Positions 26,506 through 35,767 are shown, numbered from the stretch's first letter. The stretch: DNA of 64,000 nt from Rhizorhabdus sp049889055 (GCF_049889055.1 NZ_JBLTWO010000001.1:62001-126000); one strand, 5' to 3'. Notes: generated from the sequence alone by a model not told the origin. Translations and numbers: made by a program.

Positions 26506-26913
26506 ATGCCGACGGTCAGCCCCACGCAGCCCTCCATCCCCAAGGTGGATGGCGTCCTGACCATGTTCTATTATGTCGATCTCTCGGCGGCCGAGCACTG
26601 GTACGAGGAGGTGATCGGCTTCGAGAAAATCATGCGGCTAGACGGCCTCGCGCTGTTCCGCGTCCATGCGAGCAGCCATCTGGCGCTCGTCGGTGACGGC
26701 GCCGGAAGCCAGCAGCCGATCGCGGGCAGCAACAAGGGCGCTATCCTGTCGATCCAGACGAGCGAACTGGAGCAATGGCACCAGCGGCTGTTTGCGCATC
26801 AGTTGCCCGGCACCGGGCGGGGATTGCATATCGGCTGCGATGGACGGACGATCGAGTTCAAGGTCCGCGATCCCGAAGGCTATACCGTGGAATTCTTCGA
26901 GTGGATCGATTGA
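26506..26913 (+). CDS. VOC/glyoxalase-family protein
   Basis: This is a small metalloprotein-fold enzyme of about 135 residues. The vicinal-oxygen-chelate signature is visible as VLTMFYYVDLSAAEHWYEEVIGFEKI near the start and as IEFKVRDPEGYTVEFFEW at the end (D-P-E-G-x-x-x-E with a probable metal-binding Glu). Possible roles include ring-cleaving dioxygenase, isomerase or binding protein. The start is uncertain: a TTG at 26476 would extend it by ten residues, and the ATG at 26506 lacks a strong RBS. It lies 26 bp after marR on the same strand and is probably cotranscribed. Confidence 0.75.
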   Translation: MPTVSPTQPSIPKVDGVLTMFYYVDLSAAEHWYEEVIGFEKIMRLDGLALFRVHASSHLALVGDGAGSQQPIAGSNKGAILSIQTSELEQWHQRLFAHQLPGTGRGLHIGCDGRTIEFKVRDPEGYTVEFFEWID

Positions 26914-26939
26914 CGCCCAGCCGGGGTCCGACCGTTTTT

Positions 26940-26956
26940 AATATGCATTTTCATAT
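26940..26956 (-). promoter_or_regulatory. AT-rich motif ATATGAAAATGCATATT (MarR-regulon site B)
   Basis: The motif is read on the minus strand and lies 56 bp before the first amidohydrolase start. It differs from site A only at the variable positions (10, 12 and the last base). Confidence 0.6.
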
Positions 26957-27012
26957 TTCCTTATCGGCAATATCGCGTTAGCCTCCTCTCCGTCGCCGAA
27001 CAGGGGGATGGA

Positions 27013-28398
27013 ATGAAGAGATTTCTCGGCTGTGCAGCAGCGCTGAGTCTGGTGTGGGCCGTACCGGCATTCGCAGAGACGACGCCGGTCCCCGGAACGC
27101 CCGCACATCCCGCCGCTCCCGCGGCGCTGCCCACCATCCTTCATGCGGGCAAGCTGCTCGCCGTGCCAGGCGAGAAGGTCGTCGAAGAGGCCACCATCGT
27201 CACGCGCGACGGCAAGATCCTCGCCGTGCGCGCCGGCTATCTCGACGCGGCCGCCCTAGGGCTGCCCACCGATACCGCCGTCGTCGACCTCAAGGACCGC
27301 TTCGTCCTGCCCGGCTTCATGGACATGCACGTCCATCTCAGCTCCGGGGGCTCGGCGCGAAACCCGATGACCCGCCTCAAGGAAGGCCCCGAATATTTCG
27401 CGATCAACGCCTATGCCAATGGCTACCGGACATTGATGGCGGGCTTCACCACCGTGCGCGACCTCGGCTCACCCGGCGATTCGTTGTTCGCGCTGCGCGA
27501 CGCGATCCGCGACGGGATCGTGGCCGGCCCCAAGATCATCGCCGCCGGTGAAGGCATCAGCCCGACCAACGGACATGCCGACGCCCACGGCCTGCGCCGC
27601 GACCTGATGGAGGCGCAGATCCGTCCCGGCGTCTGCGACGGCGCCGACGACTGCCGCCGCGCGGTCCGCAACGCGATCAAATATGGCGCCGACGTCATCA
27701 AGGTCCACGTGACCGGCGGCGTCCTCGACGAATCCGACGCTGGCACCGGGCAGCAGTTCACCGACGAGGAACTGCGCGCGATCGTCGATGCGGGCCACGC
27801 CATGGGTCGCAAGGTGACCACCCACGCCCATGGCAAGAGCGGCATCGATGCGGCGGTGCGCGCCGGCTACGACTCGATCGAACATGCGATGTGGGCCGAC
27901 GAAGAGAGCCTGAAGCTGATGAAGCAGCACGGCACTTGGCTGATTCCCACCGTCTGGCCGATCACATGGGTCGGCGACACGCCCGAGAAGGTGCGGCAGG
28001 GACCCTTCAAGACTCTCGCGCCCAACTCGCTGGCCAAGCTCTATCAGCTCGGTGACCAGCCCAAGAAGATGGTGCGCGCCGCGATCCGTCTGGGCGTTCC
28101 GATCGCGCTGGGCACCGACAACGGCATCGCGCCGCACGGTACCAACGGCTATGAAATGCTCGAATATGTCGAGGCCGGCATGACGCCGATGGAGGCGCTC
28201 AAGACGGGCACGGTCAACGCCGCAAAGGCCGGTGGCGTGCCCGATCGCGGCAGCATCGCGCCGGGTCTCGCCGCCGACATCATTGCGCTCGACGGCGATC
28301 CGCTCGCCGATATCCGCGCGGTGCTGGCGGTCGATTTCGTGATGCGCGACGGCATCATTTTCAAGAAGGACGGCAAGGCCGGGGAGACGGGGCTGTGA
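27013..28398 (+). CDS. exported imidazolonepropionase-like amidohydrolase (1)
   Basis: This is a 461-residue metal-dependent hydrolase with a Sec signal peptide ending PAFA-ETTP. It shows the full binuclear amidohydrolase set: H106-x-H108 (MDMHVHLSS), carboxylated-Lys candidate K230 (VIKVHVTGG), H271 (THAHGKSG), H291 (SIEHAMWAD) and D369 (LGTDNG). This is the subfamily that includes Xaa-Pro/Xaa-Arg dipeptidases and ochratoxin-type amidases, so cleavage of an aminoacyl or peptide amide in the periplasm is a fair guess. It overlaps the next amidohydrolase gene region and carries motif B upstream. Confidence 0.88.
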   Translation: MKRFLGCAAALSLVWAVPAFAETTPVPGTPAHPAAPAALPTILHAGKLLAVPGEKVVEEATIVTRDGKILAVRAGYLDAAALGLPTDTAVVDLKDRFVLPGFMDMHVHLSSGGSARNPMTRLKEGPEYFAINAYANGYRTLMAGFTTVRDLGSPGDSLFALRDAIRDGIVAGPKIIAAGEGISPTNGHADAHGLRRDLMEAQIRPGVCDGADDCRRAVRNAIKYGADVIKVHVTGGVLDESDAGTGQQFTDEELRAIVDAGHAMGRKVTTHAHGKSGIDAAVRAGYDSIEHAMWADEESLKLMKQHGTWLIPTVWPITWVGDTPEKVRQGPFKTLAPNSLAKLYQLGDQPKKMVRAAIRLGVPIALGTDNGIAPHGTNGYEMLEYVEAGMTPMEALKTGTVNAAKAGGVPDRGSIAPGLAADIIALDGDPLADIRAVLAVDFVMRDGIIFKKDGKAGETGL

Positions 28399-28400
28399 CA

Positions 28401-29744
28401 ATGAAAACGCTTATCCGCGGGTTCCTGCTCGCCGGCTCGATGCTCGTCGCCGGCACCATCGCACAGGCCGAAGCGATCATCTTCGACCATGTCACCCTCG
28501 TCGACGGGACCGGCGGCACGCCGCAACCGGACATGAGTGTCGCCATCGACGACGGCAAGTTCGTCGCCGTCACCCCGACCGTTGCGGCCGCAAAGCTGAA
28601 GGGACGCCGGGTCGATGCGACCGGGCGCTGGATGATCCCCGGTCTCATGGACGTCCACATCCATCTCGGCGGCCCCTATAATCCCGAGAAGAAGCATGAC
28701 CAGGGCGTCCAGGCGCTTGCCAGCTTCCTCTATTCGGGCGTGACCACCGTCTATGACGCGGGCAACGACGCGCGCTTCATCCTGACGCTGCGCGACGAGG
28801 AACGCGCTGGCAAGATTCTGTCGCCGCGCATCCTGGCAACCGGCAATCTCGTCACCTATCCCGGCAGCCACGGCTCGGCGATGGGCGTCGAGGTCGACAG
28901 CTGGCCGCAGGCAAAGCCCGCGCTCGACAAGCATATCGCCGAGCAGAAACCCGATATCGTCAAGCTCACGCTGGAAGAACATGGCTGGGGCTCGCGACCG
29001 ATGATTTCGCTGCTGCCGCTCGACCTGATGCAGAACATCATCCAATATTATAATGAGCGCGGCATCCGCACGACCGCGCATACATCGAGCGAGTTGCGCG
29101 CGATCGAGGCGATCTACGCCGGCGTCGACAGCCTCGCCCACCCCGTCATCCAGGGTCCCGTCAGCGACGGTTTCGTCAAGCTGATGGGGGCGAAGAAGAC
29201 CCCGATGGCGACCACGCTCACGATCGGCGAAGGCTATAGCCGCCTGGTCGAGCATCCCGAATATCTCGACCAGCCACTCTACGCCGCCTCCTACAGCAAG
29301 CCGCAGATCGCAGAGCTCAAGACCAAGACGCGGGCCGAATGGAAGGAGCGCAGCTGGACCTGGTGGATGAAGCTGATGACGCCGATCGCGCAGGAGAATC
29401 TGCGCAAGATCGATGCGGCCGGCGGAGTGATCGCGATCGGCACCGATCAGTCGATCGGCCCGGCCGTCCACCGCGAGATGGAGTTGATGCAGGCTGCCGG
29501 CGTGAAGCCCGGCGAGATCATCCGCATGGCAACGCTCAACAGCGCCCGTCATCTCGGCCGCGAAGACGAACTCGGGTCGATCACGCCCGGCAAAATCGCC
29601 GACGCCGTGCTGCTGAGCGCCGACCCCACCGCCGACATCAACAACGCCAAGGCGATCGTCGTGGTGATCAAGGCCGGCGCGCTGATCGACGAGGACAAGC
29701 TGCCCATGGCTGGCGGCCTGCAGAAGCGTCGTCGCGACTTCTGA
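28401..29744 (+). CDS. exported imidazolonepropionase-like amidohydrolase (2)
   Basis: This is a second secreted amidohydrolase, 447 residues, with a signal peptide ending IAQAEA. It shows H86-x-H88 (MDVHIHLGG), a Lys in DIVKLTLEEHGW, His in TTAHTSSEL and SLAHPV, and Asp in IGTDQS. The loops around the active site differ from gene 1, so the two probably have different substrates or act in series. The ATG at 28401 was chosen for the clean signal peptide. An upstream GTG at 28395 overlaps the previous stop and has GGAG at a good distance, so it remains possible. Either way the pair is translationally linked. Confidence 0.87.
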   Translation: MKTLIRGFLLAGSMLVAGTIAQAEAIIFDHVTLVDGTGGTPQPDMSVAIDDGKFVAVTPTVAAAKLKGRRVDATGRWMIPGLMDVHIHLGGPYNPEKKHDQGVQALASFLYSGVTTVYDAGNDARFILTLRDEERAGKILSPRILATGNLVTYPGSHGSAMGVEVDSWPQAKPALDKHIAEQKPDIVKLTLEEHGWGSRPMISLLPLDLMQNIIQYYNERGIRTTAHTSSELRAIEAIYAGVDSLAHPVIQGPVSDGFVKLMGAKKTPMATTLTIGEGYSRLVEHPEYLDQPLYAASYSKPQIAELKTKTRAEWKERSWTWWMKLMTPIAQENLRKIDAAGGVIAIGTDQSIGPAVHREMELMQAAGVKPGEIIRMATLNSARHLGREDELGSITPGKIADAVLLSADPTADINNAKAIVVVIKAGALIDEDKLPMAGGLQKRRRDF

Positions 29745-29858
29745 TTTTCCGGCGGCGGGCCGGCGTTGCAGGCCTCCTGCATGGGGCTATTGCAAGCTGC
29801 AACCAAGCGCGAAATTCGTTCGTGTCGACCGACCCCAGCGTGCGCCGCTTATCGCATT

Positions 29859-30689
29859 TCAGGGATTGCAGGACGGACAATGCGCGGGGTCGGCCTTCCG
29901 ATCGGGATCGATCGCCTCGATCCGTTCGAGCCCGCAGCCGCGGCACCGGTAGAGCCGGTCGACACTGTCGAACGTCGCCGTCCCGCACCAGCCGCAAGGC
30001 CGACCGGGCCGCAGTACGCCGCGCCAATCAGGGAATGCGCAATCGGGGCAGCGCTGGTCGAGGCGAAGCGCGAGATCGGCCGCCGCGCGCGCGATTGAGC
30101 GCCGCCGCGTGGGATTTCGGTGCGCCCGCATGTCGGTGCGAAGATGCACGCAGCCATGCGCCGCCAGCAGCGCCGCAACCGCTGCATCCAGCGCTTCGAA
30201 GCCTTCCATATCCTTGGCAAAGTGTCCGGCGTCCCCCGGCGGGGCGAGCAGCAGGCCGTGATCGGGAAAGCCGATGCGGTCTGCAAACTCCCGTGCTTCG
30301 GCGAATGTACGGGCTTCGCGGCTTGCGAAATTGGTATCGAGCGTCAGATCCTCGCCGATGACATGCAGGTCGCTGGCCCGGCAGAGCAGGACCACCATCT
30401 CCCGGCCGCCCGGAACGAAGCCATAAGCGGGGTGCGGGCCGAAGGCGCCCTCGCTGGCGAGCGCGAAATCGGCGTGCGGAACCGCATCCAGTCCCGCCCG
30501 CGCCTTGGCGAGCAGCGCGTCATGCTGCGATCCCGCCCTCGGGATTTCGCCGCTGAAAGTGCCGAACCGATCGGTGTCGATCTCGGGCGGCGGAAGGAAG
30601 CGCATTCCCGTGCCGGCAAGCCCCGCCTCGATCAGGTCTTCCTTGCCGTGCATGGTGACGATGACCGCCGCTCGGCCCGCAATGTCCAT
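29859..30689 (-). CDS. DUF6671-type protein with C-terminal zinc ribbons
   Basis: This is a 276-residue protein of unknown function. The N-terminal part has VIVTMHGKEDLI and the conserved-looking ALASEGAFGPHP and DTNFASREARTFAEA. The C-terminal 80 residues carry four Cys pairs (CPDC, CGWC, CRGC, CPSC) spaced as two zinc ribbons. ATG 30689 has GGAGG 5-6 nt upstream and is preferred over the GTG at 30701. It lies downstream of the LysR gene on the same strand, with a 105-bp gap. The assignment to DUF6671 is from memory of the sequence pattern, and function should be treated as unknown. Confidence 0.7.
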   Translation of the reverse strand: MDIAGRAAVIVTMHGKEDLIEAGLAGTGMRFLPPPEIDTDRFGTFSGEIPRAGSQHDALLAKARAGLDAVPHADFALASEGAFGPHPAYGFVPGGREMVVLLCRASDLHVIGEDLTLDTNFASREARTFAEAREFADRIGFPDHGLLLAPPGDAGHFAKDMEGFEALDAAVAALLAAHGCVHLRTDMRAHRNPTRRRSIARAAADLALRLDQRCPDCAFPDWRGVLRPGRPCGWCGTATFDSVDRLYRCRGCGLERIEAIDPDRKADPAHCPSCNP

Positions 30690-30794
30690 GGCTGCCTCCA
30701 CCCTGCCCGCTAGTCAGAAGTTCGACCATGCCAAAATGAAATGATCTCATGGCAAGCATCGGAAATTCCAATGATCAGGTTTCGATGCCGCCGC

Positions 30795-31664
30795 TCAGGC
30801 GCCGCGCTCCAGTGCCTCGACGATATGCTGGCTCAGCTTGTGGGCGGTGTCGGAGATACCGGCGGCCTCCAGCAGAGCGATCTCGGTGTCCGCCAGCGCC
30901 GGCAGGCCTGCCTCCGGCCCAACGGGCAAGAGCGTGTCCGGTACCATCTCGCGTGGAAGCACCGTTACCCCCAGCCCGGCGCGTACCGCTGCCTGGCTGC
31001 CGGCCAGGCTGGTCGACGTATAGGCGATCCGCCAGGGGCGGCCCTGCGCCTCCAGCGCGTCGATCGCGCGCTTGCGATAGACGCAGGGCTGGGGCGACAC
31101 GATCAGCGGCAGCGTCTCCTTGCCATCGGCTGCGCTCCGGTCGCGCGCGACCCAGACCAGCGGCTCCCGCCATACGCGCATGCCGCCCACTGTCGTCGTG
31201 GCGAGCGTCGGCTCGCGCTTGACCAGCACCAGGTCGAATGCCCCGCTGTGAAAGCGTTCGAGCAAGTTGAGCGTCAGATCGCAGGTCACCTCCAGTTCGA
31301 CCAGCGGATGCGCCTCGGTGAACTGTGCAAGCACGGTCGGCAGATGTACCGTGGCGAAATCCTCGGGCACGCCCAGCCGGACCGAACCCGCGATGTCGGG
31401 CTCGAAAATTTCTGCCACGACCTTGTCGTTGAGCAGCAGCAGCTTGCGCGCGGTGCCGAGCAGCCGCTGCCCCTCCGACGTCAGCTGCAGCGAGCGCGAC
31501 GTACGGTGGATCAGGCTGCGGCCGAGCATGTCCTCCAGCCGCTTCACCTGGAGGCTGATCGTCGACTGCGTCCGCCCCAGCCGTTCACCGGCTCGGGTGA
31601 AACTGCCCGCATCGGCGATGGTGACGAAGCAGCGGAGCAGGTCAAGATCGAGATTTCTGAGCAT
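30795..31664 (-). CDS. LysR-family regulator, divergent from dabBA
   Basis: This is a 289-residue LysR regulator beginning MLRNLDLDLLRCFVTIADAG. The HTH reads SFTRAGERLGRTQSTISLQVKRLEDMLG and is followed by LIHRTSRSLQLTSEGQRLL and an effector domain. Upstream in-frame codons were rejected because homologues start at the LDLDLLRCF stretch. It is divergent from the dabB-dabA operon, an arrangement known for CbbR-like LysR control of inorganic-carbon genes, so it probably regulates dabBA. Confidence 0.88.
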   Translation of the reverse strand: MLRNLDLDLLRCFVTIADAGSFTRAGERLGRTQSTISLQVKRLEDMLGRSLIHRTSRSLQLTSEGQRLLGTARKLLLLNDKVVAEIFEPDIAGSVRLGVPEDFATVHLPTVLAQFTEAHPLVELEVTCDLTLNLLERFHSGAFDLVLVKREPTLATTTVGGMRVWREPLVWVARDRSAADGKETLPLIVSPQPCVYRKRAIDALEAQGRPWRIAYTSTSLAGSQAAVRAGLGVTVLPREMVPDTLLPVGPEAGLPALADTEIALLEAAGISDTAHKLSQHIVEALERGA

Positions 31665-31685
31665 CTGCGCGCATCCATGTCGATG

Positions 31686-31706
31686 TTCAATGAATAGGAT
31701 TTCAAT
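31686..31706. promoter_or_regulatory. candidate LysR site in the dab divergent promoter
   Basis: The palindrome TTCA-A-TGAA (31686-31694) is followed by a second TTCAAT at 31701. The region is more AT-rich than its surroundings and lies between the two divergent genes. The evidence is only the repeat and its position. Confidence 0.3.
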
Positions 31707-31765
31707 AACTCGTTTTACCAATGCACGTCCAGAACTCATATCGGCCGCGAAAGGAGCATCATCCC

Positions 31766-33130
31766 ATGCGTTCCACGCCCGCTTCGGCCCAGGCCGAAAG
31801 ACAGTCGCCCGCCCAGCCCCTCCTGATCCTGGCTGCCCTCTTCTTCCTCGCCGTCATGACGGTGGTCGACCATGCCGTCCCGCTCTTCGCGCTCGACGGC
31901 CTGACGGCAGCCATGGCGGGCCTGGTGCTCCTCGTAGCGGCCTCGATCGTCACCTATTCGCGCCGCCACATGCGGGCCTCGGATGCCTCACGCTATTTCG
32001 GCAATATGGTCGGGCTGCTCGCCGCCACGGCCGCCTTTCTCACCACCAACCATGTGCTGGTCTTTGCGGCCGGATGGGTCGCCAGTGGCTTCTTCCTCGC
32101 CCGACTGATCGGGCATGTCCAGGGCTGGTCCTCGGCCCGGCAGTCGGCGCGCCTCGCTGCCAATAGCTTCATGACGACCGATGCGGCGCTGGTGCTCGGC
32201 CTCGGTCTGCTCAGCTGGCGGTTCGGAACGGCATCGATCGCCGATATCGTCGGTCGGGTGTCGCAGATGCCAAGCTTCTCCGCCGAACTGGCCGCAGCCC
32301 TGCTCGCCATCGCCGCCCTCGCACGCTGTGCCATTCCGCCGCTGTCGCGCTGGCTGCTCGCCTCGATGACGGCGCCTACCCCGGTTTCCGCGCTGATGCA
32401 TGCGGGCATGGTCAATGCCGGCGGCTTCCTGCTCCTGCGCTTTGCGCCGCTGCTCGAAGCAGCCCCGATCGTCCGCCTCTCGCTGGTCGGCCTCGGCGCG
32501 GTCGGCGCGCTCTACGGTATCGGCGTCATGATCGTCCGCCCGGACGTCAAGCGGTCCCTGGCCGGGTCGACCGTGTCGCAGATGAGCTTCATGATCCTGA
32601 CCTGCGGCCTTGGCGCCTATGCCGCCGCGCTGTGGCACATCGTTGCCCACGGCCTGTTCAAAGCCTGGCTGTTCCTCGGCACCGGCATGACCATCCGCGC
32701 ACCGCAGGTCGAACGGGTCCGCCCGCCGGTCCTCGCCGCCCTGGGTGTCAGCATCCTCGTCCTGGGCGCCGGCTTCGCCGCCGGGATCGTCGATCCCCGG
32801 GCGCCGGCCTTCCTGCCCATGGCCTTCGCCCTCACGACCGCCGTCCTCACTTTCCTCACGCTCCCGCAGAGCGGCGGCCGCACGGCGCAGATGGCCGGCA
32901 CCGGGGCAATGGTGGCGATGCTGATCGCGGTCCACATGCTCGGCCTGTTCGCCGCCGAAAGCCTCTACCAGCGCAGCGCGCCGCCGATCCTGCCCGCCAG
33001 CGCCCAGCTGGCTCTGGCGCTGCTCTTCTCGCTGGCCCTGCTGTGGCAGTTCAAGCCCTCGACGGCCGCCCGGCAACTGCCGCGCTGGCTCTATGTCCGC
33101 CTGCTGAACGCTGGCGCGATCCGCGCCTGA
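31766..33130 (+). CDS. dabB: DabB, proton/cation channel subunit of the DIC-accumulating complex
   Basis: This is a 454-residue NuoL/MrpA-type membrane protein with about 12 helices. Antiporter-family pieces are visible, such as RCAIPPLSRWLLASMTAPTPVSALMHAGMVNAGGFLLLRF and a later WHIVAHGLFKAWLFLGTG. Paired with a DUF2309 protein it forms the DAB complex, which uses ion flow to energise vectorial hydration of CO2. The ATG at 31766 has AAGGAG 9 nt upstream. dabA follows after 31 bp. Confidence 0.92.
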   Translation: MRSTPASAQAERQSPAQPLLILAALFFLAVMTVVDHAVPLFALDGLTAAMAGLVLLVAASIVTYSRRHMRASDASRYFGNMVGLLAATAAFLTTNHVLVFAAGWVASGFFLARLIGHVQGWSSARQSARLAANSFMTTDAALVLGLGLLSWRFGTASIADIVGRVSQMPSFSAELAAALLAIAALARCAIPPLSRWLLASMTAPTPVSALMHAGMVNAGGFLLLRFAPLLEAAPIVRLSLVGLGAVGALYGIGVMIVRPDVKRSLAGSTVSQMSFMILTCGLGAYAAALWHIVAHGLFKAWLFLGTGMTIRAPQVERVRPPVLAALGVSILVLGAGFAAGIVDPRAPAFLPMAFALTTAVLTFLTLPQSGGRTAQMAGTGAMVAMLIAVHMLGLFAAESLYQRSAPPILPASAQLALALLFSLALLWQFKPSTAARQLPRWLYVRLLNAGAIRA

Positions 33131-33161
33131 TCCGCTCCCCCCTCTTTTCAAGGAAAACCGC

Positions 33162-35750
33162 ATGTCGCTCCTCCTGAAAGAACGCCCCAAGCAGCAGACG
33201 CTCTCCATCGACGACGTCCGCGACCTCATCCAGATCGCGTCCCAGGTCGTGGCGCCGCTGTGGCCGCTCGAAAGCCCGATCGCGGTCAACCCGCTGTCCG
33301 GCTTCGAAGACCTCCCCTTCGCCGATGCGGTCAGCCGCGCGGGCGGCCTGTTCGGTGCCCGCGCCGGCATGGCGCTCGACAAGTGGCGCGGCCTTGTCGA
33401 GCAGGGCAAGGTCGACCGCGTCCTGCTCCTGCAGATCGCGGTCGAGCATCTGGGCGGCCCGGATATGGCCTTTCGCAAGGTCCTGCCCGGAATCAATGCG
33501 CTCGACCTGCTCGCAGCGCGGCTGCTGGAGATCGAGGAGAGCGCCGATCCGGACGCGGAGGCCCCGCGCAGTTCGGGCCCCGGCGAAGCCTTCCTCGCCA
33601 AATGGTGCGCCGTCTTTTTCGACCAGGGCGTCGCAGCAATGCCGATGCCGGGCCGTGAGCGCGGTCTCTACGCCGCGATCCTCGACATGGCGCTCGACGA
33701 TCCGGACTTCGCGGCGCTCGCCGGGGATGAGGCCGAGGCGCTGGTGGACGCCATGCCGACCGATCCGCTCGAGGCGATCCGCCTCGCTTTGCTGGACAAG
33801 CCCAACCAGCTCGAGGCACGGCTGCACTGGCTCCGCACCATGCTGACCCGCCTGCCGGGCTGGGCCGGCCACATCAGGTGGCGGAGCGAAAAGGCGGACC
33901 TCGATGTCTCGCGCGGCGCGCCGGCGACGTTGACCGATATGCTCGGCCTGTGGGCGCTGATCGACAGGGTCGCCCCTCTGCCCAAGGCGCCGCCAGTCTT
34001 CGCCAACGATGCACGCGACGATCTGGCACGCCATTTCTCGCTGGACTTTCTGACGCTCGACCGGCTGGAAGGGGACGCCAAGGCGATCGTGCGGCACATC
34101 GCCGGGCTGTCCCATGCGGATCTCGCCTATCTGTTCATGACCACCGCCGAACGGCAGCTGGAAAGCCAGGTCGTTGCCGGGCTGCGCAAGCATGTCCGTG
34201 GCAACGAAGGCGGCAAGGCCCGCCCGGCGGCGCAGATGATCTTCTGCATCGACGTTCGCTCGGAACCGCTGCGGCGCGCGATCGAGCGGCGCGGCGACTA
34301 TGAGACGCTCGGCTATGCCGGCTTCTTCGGGCTGCCGATCGCCCTGCGTTCGCCGCTCGACAGCCGGCGCAAGCGGCAGTTGCCGGTGCTGCTCGAACCG
34401 CAGCACGATGTCGAAACCCGCCCTGTTGCCGGCGCGGAGGACGAGGCGCGCCGCCTGATCGATCGCATCCGTGGCGCAACCAGCCTCAACAGCCTCGCCG
34501 GATCGGCCAAACAGGGCGTCATGACCAGCTTCGCGACCGCCGAGGCTGCCGGGCCGCTCGCTGCAGCGATGCTTGCGATCCGCAACTGGGCGCCGAAGCT
34601 GGCGCAAAAGCTGGTGCCGCCGGGACGCGAAGCGCTCGATCCGTTGATGGGTCCGTGCACCGCCAGCCATGACCATGACCATGACCATGATCACGCCCAC
34701 AGCGCGGCCGATCGCATGACGCTGGCCAACAAGTGCGACTATGCACGCAACCTGTTCGCGCTGACCGGACTGAAGCCCGAAGCGCTCGGGCGCATCGTGA
34801 TGCTGCTCGGCCATGGCGCCAGCGCGGTGAACAACGCCTTTGTCGGCTCGCTCGACTGCGGCGCCTGCGGAGGCCGCTCGGGCGGACCGAACGCCCGCGC
34901 GCTGGCGGCGATCCTGAACGACGATCGGGTGCGCAGCCGCCTGCGGGCCGACGGCCTGATGATCCCGGAGGACAGCCATTTCCTCGCGGCCCAGCACAAT
35001 ACGAGCACCGACGAGATCCTGTTCTACGAGAGCTGGAACATCCCGGCCTCGCATCAGGAGGATTTCGAGCTGCTGCGCATGGACATCGAGGATGCTGCGA
35101 ACGAGACCTGCGGCTGGCGTGCCGAACGTCTCGGCCGGACGATCGAGGGACAGCGCACCGCTGCGCTCCACTGGGGCGAGGTGCGGCCCGAATGGGGCCT
35201 CTCGCGCAATGCAGCCTTCGTCGTCGGTCCGCGCTCGATCAGCCGCGACATCGACCTCGACGGGCGCGCCTTCCTGCACAGCTATGACTGGCGGCAGGAC
35301 CAGGACGGGTCGGCGCTGAAGACGATCCTGACCGCGCCGATGATCGTCGCGCAGTGGATCAACTGCCAATATCTCTTCTCGACGATCGACAATGCCGCTT
35401 ATGGCGCGGGCGACAAGGCGACCCACAACATCATCGGCGGCTTCGGCGTCCTGCAGGGCAATGAAGGCGATCTCTGCGTCGGCCTGCCGCGCCAGTCGCT
35501 CTTCAACGACGACGGCACCCCCTATCATGTGCCGCAGCGGCTGCTGACCGTGGTCCACGCGCCGCTCGACCGGGTCGACCGGATCGTCATGGAGACGCCG
35601 ATCCTCAGCAGGCTGTTCGGCAATGGCTGGGTCAAGCTGATCGTGATCGATCCGCTCGACAAGGCAGCGCACCGCTGGGTGTCGAGCGACGGCATCATGC
35701 CGCTGTCATCGGCGCCCAATGGCTGGGCACAGGGCCATTATAGCGTCTGA
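33162..35750 (+). CDS. dabA: DabA, carbonic-anhydrase-like subunit of the DIC-accumulating complex (DUF2309)
   Basis: This is an 862-residue cytoplasmic, membrane-associated subunit. The zinc site known for DabA is intact: C362 and D364 (FCIDVRSEP), H551 (LGHGASAVNNAF) and C566 (LDCGACGG), with the same 15-residue His-Cys spacing as the characterised protein. A run of alternating His-Asp near residues 503-512 forms a histidine-rich loop that may scavenge zinc. With DabB it should raise intracellular bicarbonate. No carbon-fixation genes are nearby, so it likely supports anaplerotic carboxylations at air-level CO2. Confidence 0.93.
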   Translation: MSLLLKERPKQQTLSIDDVRDLIQIASQVVAPLWPLESPIAVNPLSGFEDLPFADAVSRAGGLFGARAGMALDKWRGLVEQGKVDRVLLLQIAVEHLGGPDMAFRKVLPGINALDLLAARLLEIEESADPDAEAPRSSGPGEAFLAKWCAVFFDQGVAAMPMPGRERGLYAAILDMALDDPDFAALAGDEAEALVDAMPTDPLEAIRLALLDKPNQLEARLHWLRTMLTRLPGWAGHIRWRSEKADLDVSRGAPATLTDMLGLWALIDRVAPLPKAPPVFANDARDDLARHFSLDFLTLDRLEGDAKAIVRHIAGLSHADLAYLFMTTAERQLESQVVAGLRKHVRGNEGGKARPAAQMIFCIDVRSEPLRRAIERRGDYETLGYAGFFGLPIALRSPLDSRRKRQLPVLLEPQHDVETRPVAGAEDEARRLIDRIRGATSLNSLAGSAKQGVMTSFATAEAAGPLAAAMLAIRNWAPKLAQKLVPPGREALDPLMGPCTASHDHDHDHDHAHSAADRMTLANKCDYARNLFALTGLKPEALGRIVMLLGHGASAVNNAFVGSLDCGACGGRSGGPNARALAAILNDDRVRSRLRADGLMIPEDSHFLAAQHNTSTDEILFYESWNIPASHQEDFELLRMDIEDAANETCGWRAERLGRTIEGQRTAALHWGEVRPEWGLSRNAAFVVGPRSISRDIDLDGRAFLHSYDWRQDQDGSALKTILTAPMIVAQWINCQYLFSTIDNAAYGAGDKATHNIIGGFGVLQGNEGDLCVGLPRQSLFNDDGTPYHVPQRLLTVVHAPLDRVDRIVMETPILSRLFGNGWVKLIVIDPLDKAAHRWVSSDGIMPLSSAPNGWAQGHYSV

Positions 35751-35767
35751 ACTATCTGACGATTGAG

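Noticed and set aside
34669..34704. Tandem repeat of ATGACC-like units, suspected CRISPR or microsatellite
   Set aside because: It is in frame within dabA and encodes a His-Asp run; no spacers or repeat array structure.
33051..35672. Long minus-strand open frame opposite dabA
   Set aside because: DabA zinc ligands and length are intact on the plus strand, so the antisense frame is a GC artefact.
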